NCBI RefSeq assembly: GCF_011075055.1
Contig: NC_058144.1
Location: 9,452,138 to 9,516,137, forward strand
From: Mangifera indica
Lineage: Eukaryota; Streptophyta; Magnoliopsida; Sapindales; Anacardiaceae
Length of the DNA stretch: 64,000 nucleotides
Direction of reading: 5' to 3'
Shown here piece by piece: positions 54,366 through 64,000 of the stretch. Within the stretch, counting starts at the first letter, position 1, and every line of letters starts with the position of its first letter. The position numbers and the translations under genes are program-made. The notes below the pieces were generated by a model. That model saw only the letters and a list, made by a program, of their open reading frames with translations, made no database searches and was not told the origin of the DNA.

Positions 54366-56312
54366 TTATTTTTATTTACTATTATTATTTATATCAGTCT
54401 AGTAAAGCAAATATTCAATTTAATAAACAATACTACAAGATGCTTAATTTACGCCAAATTAAGAACTCTTCTATGATTAATCACTCGTCTCTTTGTGAAT
54501 CACAGCACAAATTTCTTCTTGTTTAAATTAGGTGACACCTGAATCATCCTCACAGCTCGTCTCAAAGTCAATTTCCACGAAACTAACGGCGTTATATTCT
54601 GGTCACCTGTAATATAATAAGACAAATTGAGTTGAGCAGCCATACATACATGAATATGACCTCCCTTATTTTTATTCTTTAGTATATACCATATAGTTTG
54701 TACATGGGGACACGTAACATTAAATTTGTGTCAGTGATTTGAAAATAACCTAGGGGTCGTTGTTGAACTTGCTCAATCGGTCAACTCCAAATTTTCTCTA
54801 AATTTTTTAGAATTTATATAATATAATATTATTCAGAAAAGTAATATTATATGGTTAATTTTATGTATAAATAATAACGTATTATCATATAATTAGATAA
54901 TTTAAAATTAAATATAAAATAACATTTAATCACATTATGACATATTATTTTTTGTATATAAAATTATACACAAAAATTATACAAATAGTTTTATTATATT
55001 CAAAGATAAAAATTAATAATTGACGTACTTTTTTTTTACTCACAACAAATGTTACTTCTCTGTTAGAAAAGAAAATAATATTTTTAAAATCGGATCGATA
55101 ATTGAACCGGTTATCTCATTAGTTTGCAGTTCTACCGATTCAACATTTTGCATATTTCCTCATAAATGACATCAAACATTTACTATATTTTTTAATTATA
55201 AAAAATATTTTTTAAATATATTGTCAAGTTTTTCTTGCCTTTGAACTTTGGATGGATTCGAATTGAACTAAGTTCAGACAAAATGAAACTTGTTTTTGCC
55301 TTATTTTCAAGGGAGCTCAGTTCGAGCTCAAGATAAGTTTGGTTTGTATTCACTTTGTTTCATGTGTTGGAAATTTGTATTCAACTCAGGTTAGTATAAA
55401 CAAGTCAAACTTGGCTCGGGCTAGTCGAACTCGTTTGCTTGAATTTGGTTCACTTATAGTTTGTGCAGTGTAGTTTACAATTTCTTTTAATATTTTTAGC
55501 TTAGGTTTGAGCTCATAATCGGTTTTCAAATATATTTTAGTTTGAGTTCGTATATATCATGTTTGAGTTTAGGTTCATTTGAGCAAAACTTGTATCAAAT
55601 TCGAATATATTTATTTTGAATCCAATCCTACTTCAAACTCTTTACCATATGGAATGCGTCATAATAGAGGGCAGCCATTTGCTTCTTTCTTTTCTAATTC
55701 CTGTTTCATTGTTTATAATATTGATAAAACTATACGAAAAAATAATTAGCATAAACAATAACGCGTTACAACGTGATTATGTGTTATTTTATTTCTAATT
55801 TAAAATTATTCAATCACATAATGATATATCATTGTTTATATATAAAATTGTGTATATTATTTAAACATATAACATTACTCTTAAGCAACGGCCCATGGAT
55901 AATCTTAGTGGGTTTATTCAATTTCAACAGCTATATATCTCCAATGGTCTCTGCAAAATTTACCAATCATTTTGGAAGATGGCCTCGTGATCTCCTAGGT
56001 TTAATCTCAGAAATTCAACATATTGTTCCGTAGATTACGCAAGTTTCATTGCAAAACTAATCCTGCCTTAAATTAGCATTAATTTGCAATATTTCTTCTT
56101 CTAATTTTTTTTTTTTTCAATTTGTAATATTATAAAGTGTGGTATTGATACCAATGAATGTAAAACCAAGTGACCCGCTTGGTCTCTATTCCATTAGGTC
56201 CCGCTTATTTCGTTCTCTTCAAATCTCAAATTCTCTAATATAGAGGAGCAAAACAAGCCAAATCCTTCACTGTAAAACCTGATTACTCATTTCATCAAAT
56301 CTTAATACAAAC
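54366..56312. other. Intergenic region upstream of the uridine kinase gene
   Basis: No gene. AT-rich MITE-like words occur at 54840-55000 and 55715-55880. 'gttcgagctcaag / ggttcgaattc' repeat wording occurs at 55240-55620. The promoter and 5' leader of the uridine kinase-like gene should lie in the last few hundred bases. Confidence 0.4.
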
Positions 56313-59186
<2,874 letters not shown>

Positions 59187-60071
59187 CAGAATAAATTACA
59201 ATAACACATCTGGATTAGTTACATATAAATGCAGAGGATGAAATTTTGTTCAATCAAAAAATATAATATCAATACTACTAAATTCGGTAACAATAATTCT
59301 TTATGTATGGATAAATGGATACCAAAGACTAATTAAGTAATTTTGAATTTAAAAAAATAATTAAATCACTTAATTACATAACAATATATCAATGTTAATA
59401 TTCATTAGTACCTATTTTATTCATGTATATATAATATCACTCATTCGTATATATAATACTCATTTAGTAGACAGATATATAGCTGACCTTTTCCTTGAAG
59501 TTAAAAGGGAGAAAGTTGAGATAATATACACATTAATTCAACCCAATACTATATATATTGCATTTAATTGCAATAAGTGGATGGTTCAATTCAAATGGTT
59601 GCTCATTATAAATGCAAATAACATTGTATGTATCAAAATATTTAAGTTAAAATATCCAAACAATATAAATATTATTTAGATAATTAAATATGTCAAAACT
59701 AAACTACTGTAACAACCCACGATATAGCAGCCCCAACCAATTGACACTTCTAGCAAACCAGAAAGAAAACTAAAAGTGGCAAAAAAAAGACAAAATCAAT
59801 ATATACATATACAGAAAATTTGATTAAGAATGTGACATGTCAAATGCATACAATAATGTAAGGCAAAAACTGCAAAAACAAAGTTGGGACATGAAAACAA
59901 AAATATCTATATAAATAAGCAGAAAAAATTATCTATTACTATGGAAGCATTTTGGGTTCAAATCTCTATCTATACAGTCCTAAAATTTCCCATTATTCTT
60001 GGGACTAGAATCAACCTGGAATCAGAATCTGCCATAGATAACTAGCAGAAAAGGCTATCACATAAGAAAAA
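59187..60071. other. Intergenic region between convergent UKL and SURF2 genes
   Basis: No gene. It holds AT-rich MITE-like sequence at about 59330-59480 and the 3' untranslated regions of both neighbours. Confidence 0.45.
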
Positions 60072-62161
60072 TTAAGATAAAGATTTTTCCTTCCTACTCT
60101 TCTTCTTCCTTGAGGCAAAGCTGCTTGGTCCAATTTCTATGGACATTCTCTTTGTTCTGCAAAGCAAAACAAGATTTAAAAGTATTTCATCATCAGCAAA
60201 ATACTTCATGACTGTGAAGAATAGAGCAAACGGTCAAAAAATTATAGGATAAAGAACAATTCATTTTGAGTACATACTGAACAGAAAGCTCCTTTGATTC
60301 CTTCATACCATCTTCAACTGTGCCATCTAATATAGAAACATATAGTCAAATAACCAAACTGAGAGTAATAGACGAAAAAAGAAAACAGTTGCTTATTTCC
60401 AGAGCTATTCCAGTTCCCTAAGAGACTGACAGTACTGAAAATGTCAATATACGGAGAGCTAAAAGAGAAAATTGAAGACATTTGTGCAAGTCTGTTCCTA
60501 GTAAACTGAGATCAAATAGAATCTACTTCAAAATAGTGCAAAGAAAGCTAGTAAAACAACTTAATGCTAGCTGGTTCAACATTACATGCTTACAAGGGTT
60601 AACTAAACGAGAAAGATTGCAAATAAGATTCTGTGACAAGTATTTTAAAAGGCTCTCTACCAGTTTGTTGTAATCATATCCTCATGATTTTTCAGTAAAA
60701 GACAGCAAATGAAAGAAACAGGGAAGAAGGTTCATTCAACATAGATAATCAACTTCTGCAGCCAAGTGTTTTTTTAACTGACAATGGAATTCATAAAGAA
60801 TAATGTTCATTTTAAAAATTTCCAAGGTATCGTAGCAATAATCTATTGATATTTACCAGTATTTTAAATTTCCAATTATAGGTCATTTTATTTCCCTAGT
60901 CCTATAAGTCCAGCATTACTGACTAACATTACTTCTATACTCTGATCTAAATCAAGCCATTTATAAAAATTAAAAAGTCAAATACAATATCAAAATAAAC
61001 TATTTCAGCCCAGCACAGAGCCTAAGCAAACCTGATTCATTTTCTTCATCACTTTCCTCCCCTGACTCTGAGCCTGAACCCCATCGATCTCCACCATCAT
61101 CATAGTCCCAGCGTTCTCCAATAGGAGGCACCCAAAAGTTGGCTACTTCCAAATCACTCTCCTTATGTGGAGACTCCCTTACTTCAGAGATAATTTTTTC
61201 AACCTCTTTTCCCTTCTTTTTCCTATTCTTCTTATTTGCATGACTGGCACCTGTCTTTGCTTTTTCTTCTCCTGATGCTCCAATTGATTCAAGTTTTTCA
61301 GTTTCCATTTGTTCTGTGCACAGTCATTTACCTTTTAATATTCAGACCAAATTTTGATAATCCTTTAAATGTAGAAACACATAGACAGAGAGAGACAGGA
61401 AGATTTCAAATTATACAGCAGTATATAGATACTTTAGAACAAGAGAAATAAAAACCAAAACTAACCTAGCTTGTTGAGGAAGCGTTTCCCATTAATATGC
61501 TTCCAGATGTGTTCTTCAGTCTTGTTAACCGTATCACCCGTTAGCTTACATATCAACTTTGAACTAATAAACAATCAATGAAAAGAAAGCCAATATAAAT
61601 TACATGGAACAGAGCATCATCAACATTTTAATATTTTAAGGATTGCGAACTGTTGAACGTTTACCGCCTCAAACAACAGAAACTTCCATCTACTATAGAT
61701 AAAGACTAATTTTATATTAATTCTCAGATATTGATCAAACAAAAAGCTCAAATTTTCAGTCAAAGTTTCAACCGGGAACTCAAAAACAGAACAAAACTAA
61801 GCTACCTAGCTTCATAGACATAAAATCGTCTCACTCAAACAACCTTAAGAAGACAACAAATATCAAAACCGTAAACCCTAATTAAAGGTATATAAACAAA
61901 TAAAAAAAATCTAAGCTTGTATTACCGGGAGAGAGGGTCTTGCTTGAACATGTTAAGGGGGGGCTTATTGTGAGACAGAGAGAAGTCGATGAGACCTAAA
62001 CGGCACCGTTTGGACTGAGAATATGAGTCCTTGTCTTTGAGTAGCATCTCGTGGCCTGTCTCCACACACTTGAGCCTACCGTTCTCAAGCTCGTTAAAAC
62101 TAGGTGGACCCAACAGATTCCTCCCTTCCTTTCCCCGCTTCTCTCCCTTGTCCGAAGCCAT
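60072..62161 (-). CDS. SURF2: Surfeit locus protein 2 homologue (SURF2)
   Basis: Homologue of animal SURF2, a nucleolar or nuclear protein of poorly known role. Five exons join in frame: 62161-61926, 61563-61466, 61313-61032, 60326-60278, 60156-60072, giving 249 residues. The conserved N-terminal part reads GPPSFNELENGRLKCVETGHEM, then KRCRLGLIDFSL..., CKLTGDTVNKTEEHIWKHINGKRFLNKL. A Lys-rich segment (KKNRKKKGKEVEK) and a conserved FWVPP.GERWD.DDGGDRW follow; the acidic stretch and basic C-terminus (SRKKKSRKEKS) are as in other plants. The ATG at 62161 is the first true one in frame; upstream in-frame codons lack ATG. Confidence 0.9.
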
Positions 62162-62325
62162 TGCCACTCCTGCTTCAGCCTCCGTTGTGAAAGCAAAGCT
62201 CCGTTCAGAAACGTATATGTTTGTCCAGAGCGTGGCTTCAACAGATTTTCGAGAAGAGCCACAATACGAGGCCGTTTTTACTGCTTGCAAATTAGAAACA
62301 AATTATTAGTCCACCGACGACTTGT

Positions 62326-62354
62326 TGGGCCAAATAAGAGGCGTTGATTGGGCC
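62326..62354. promoter_or_regulatory. Two site II (TGGGCC) motifs upstream of SURF2
   Basis: TGGGCC at 62326-62331 and 62349-62354, about 165-195 bases before the ATG at 62161. This type of motif is common in plant housekeeping promoters. Confidence 0.5.
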
Positions 62355-62394
62355 ATAAGTGAACCGGGGTCTGTGGTAGAAGGGCAATTTCGTC

Positions 62395-63232
62395 CACTTA
62401 CCAAAAAAATTTGATAGAAATAATAATATTATATATACACACTTTAAAATATCATCATATGATTTAATATTATTTTATTTTTACTTTAAAAATATTAAAA
62501 TAGACAAAAATAAAAAGAAAGAAAAAGAGATGAAGCCAATAAGATCATGAAATGTGGAGTAACGATAGATGCAAACTAAGCTCAAACATCTTTAAGTTTG
62601 AGTTCGTTTTAAATATAAAATAGTTTGACTTAAGTTCAGCTCAAATTCGTTGAGTTAAAATTAAAGGTGGATCTAATTTGGTTGATTTGATTTGAGTTTC
62701 ACTTGAATTTGTGGTTTGAATCTTTCGCTTGGATTTATCACTCAAATTTGTAATTCATTAACAAAATGATATTATTTTATTTAATAATAAGTAAAATAAA
62801 ATTGTTTTGTAAATAAGTTTCGAATGTGAATCATGAATTCGAACTGAACTTAAGCCACAAATGTAAAATATCTATTTGAGCTATGCATTTAAGTCGAATT
62901 TAATTTAAATCGAATCGAACATTTCTTAACTTGAGTTTAACTTAATTTAAAAACGAATCGACTCTTTGGTTCAAATTAGTTTAAATTCAAACAAAATAAA
63001 TTCGATCTAAGCTAAATCCCAAGAGCCAACCAATTCAATTCAAATTTAACCCTGGTGGAATTCAATCTTTCACGAATTGGGGTGCTATAAGCCATTTTGG
63101 CTCCATTGGAAGAAAAAATGAAGAACGAACTGTTTGCAGGTTGAACTATGCTGCAACGACAGCTCTTCATCCTTAAAAGTTGAAAAATGTCAAATTTTTT
63201 TTCAATTTAAAAAAATCAAATATTAATTTTAA
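62395..63232. repeat. Degenerate 'TTTGAGTTCGA' repeat-rich region
   Basis: From about 62580 to 63080 the sequence is a loose alternation of 'tttgagttcg' and 'gaattcaaac' words in both orientations, similar to stretches at 0.7, 29.2 and 55.2 kb. This may be an old hAT-type element like the GC-rich one at 53.7 kb but AT-shifted; I could not define its ends. Confidence 0.35.
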
Positions 63233-63994
63233 GGCCGTAGGACTATTCCCCCCAAACCCCCACCCCCCCCCCCCCACCACACCCACACCCACACCCACAC
63301 CCACACCCAAAAGTTTTAGTATCTTCTCAAAGTCACACCTATAGGATTTGAAAAATCAGAAGTCTCATTAATGGATAAACTTCTGTTATCCCCCTATAGT
63401 TTTAAGAACTAATAGTTTCACATCTATCTAAAGTTTTCTAATTTTTAAAAATAATATTTTTCCCCTAAAAGCTAGGGTTTATTTTCCAAGAGGCTCCTTG
63501 GCCACCATCTCCAGCCACTAAAGACATGAATCACCAGCTACCCTTTATCTCTCTAAACCTTCCAGATGACACAACAAAGACGCATCTTCGTTGATTCTAG
63601 AAGAATAACAAAGATGAGTCTTCATCATCTCTGTTAATTCTTTTGAAATTGATGAAGACACGTCTTCATCGCTTCTTCTTGCGTCGAAATAGTGGGTTGA
63701 AGTGTTGTCATCGGTGGCCGAAGAGCGTCTAAAAAATAATCTCTATGTTTTATGAAGGAAAATATTACTTTTAAAAGTTAGAAAACTTTAGACAGAGATA
63801 AAGTTATTAGTTTTTAAAACTATGGAAGAGACATAATGATTTTTATATTTTTTAAATATTATTAATAAAATAACGATTTTACCTTTACTTTTTTTTACAT
63901 AAGTTAGCCTATAAATAGGAGTTCTAGTTTTTCGAACCCTACGAATGTGATTTGAAAACACACTAAAACTTAGGGGGGAACTACTCCTTTGTCC
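63233..63994. mobile_element. Non-autonomous DNA transposon, GGCC-ended family (about 762 bp)
   Basis: Left end GGCCGTAGGACTATTCCCCC and right end in reverse complement GGACAAAGGAGTAGTTCCCC. The left flank ends TTAATTTTAA and the right flank starts TTAATT, where the window ends, so a 9-10 bp target duplication is likely but cut off. The interior has the family's 'ctagggttta' and C-rich part. A C-tract and CCCACA array have grown just inside the left end. Confidence 0.6.
63263..63308. repeat. C13 tract followed by (CCCACA)n array
   Basis: Thirteen C at 63263-63275, then about five CCCACA units. It sits inside the transposon at 63233-63994, next to its CCCCCCAAACC terminal part. Confidence 0.9.
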
Positions 63995-64000
63995 TTAATT

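Noticed and set aside
62288..62290. Longer SURF2 start at 62290.
   Set aside because: The codon is TTG, not ATG, and the extra residues are not conserved-looking; the ATG at 62161 gives the usual N-terminus.
63276..63308. CCCACA array as a possible interstitial telomere repeat.
   Set aside because: The plant telomere unit is CCCTAAA; this is a simple repeat that grew inside a transposon end.

Overview
This is a piece of a plant nuclear chromosome, most likely from a eudicot. The base composition is AT-rich. The genes are split by many short introns with canonical GT/AG borders. The recognisable products are plant-specific or plant-type: a sieve element occlusion protein, a chloroplast ribonucleoprotein, a brassinosteroid-type cytochrome P450 and an RGLG ubiquitin ligase. 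The species cannot be told from the sequence alone. There are no operons, CRISPR arrays or phage-like modules. Neighbouring genes are independent transcription units on both strands.

Layout. 1-700: remnant of a Ty3/gypsy polyprotein on the minus strand. 5.1-8.4 kb (-): sieve element occlusion (SEO) gene, with two inverted copies of an AT-rich repeat near it (1.8 kb and 9.0 kb). 9.4-12.6 kb: AT-rich MITE-like DNA and a decayed retroelement fragment present twice in direct orientation. 13.3-15.5 kb (-): chloroplast two-RRM ribonucleoprotein (cp31/cp28 type). 15.7-17.0 kb: non-autonomous DNA transposon and a dead methyltransferase copy. 21.4-23.6 kb (+): CYP724-type P450. 26.5-28.7 kb (+): 20S proteasome subunit beta type-7. 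30.0-32.0 kb (+): Rab2/RABB1 GTPase. 34.0-36.7 kb (-): ESF2/ABT1-like nucleolar RRM protein. 39.3-43.7 kb (-): a pentatricopeptide (PPR) gene of the At4g35850 type with several independent inactivating lesions. 45.0-45.5 kb (-): small basic protein of unknown function. 48.7-51.9 kb (-): RGLG copine-RING E3 ligase. 53.3-54.4 kb: two nested DNA transposons. 56.3-59.2 kb (+): uridine kinase-like protein with a C-terminal UPRT domain. 60.1-62.2 kb (-): SURF2. 63.2-64.0 kb: another copy of the transposon family seen at 15.7, 46.0 and 53.3 kb.

Eight complete recognised protein-coding genes could be followed exon by exon with reading frame kept across every splice junction (SEO, cp31, P450, PBB, Rab2, ESF2, RGLG, UKL), plus SURF2 and one single-exon unknown. 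Most are housekeeping functions: protein turnover (proteasome, RGLG), ribosome biogenesis (ESF2), vesicle traffic (Rab2), pyrimidine salvage (UKL) and organelle RNA (cp31). Two are more specialised: phloem sealing (SEO) and steroid hormone synthesis (P450). Nothing in the sequence suggests they form one pathway.

I did not find a new multi-gene system. The most informative signals are a palindrome-rich hAT element with an exact 8-bp target duplication lodged inside a larger transposon, the dispersed GGCC-ended transposon family that hosts it, the dead PPR gene that still keeps its promoter-like motifs, and a long repeat-built Gln/Pro/Asn-rich N-terminus on the SEO protein.
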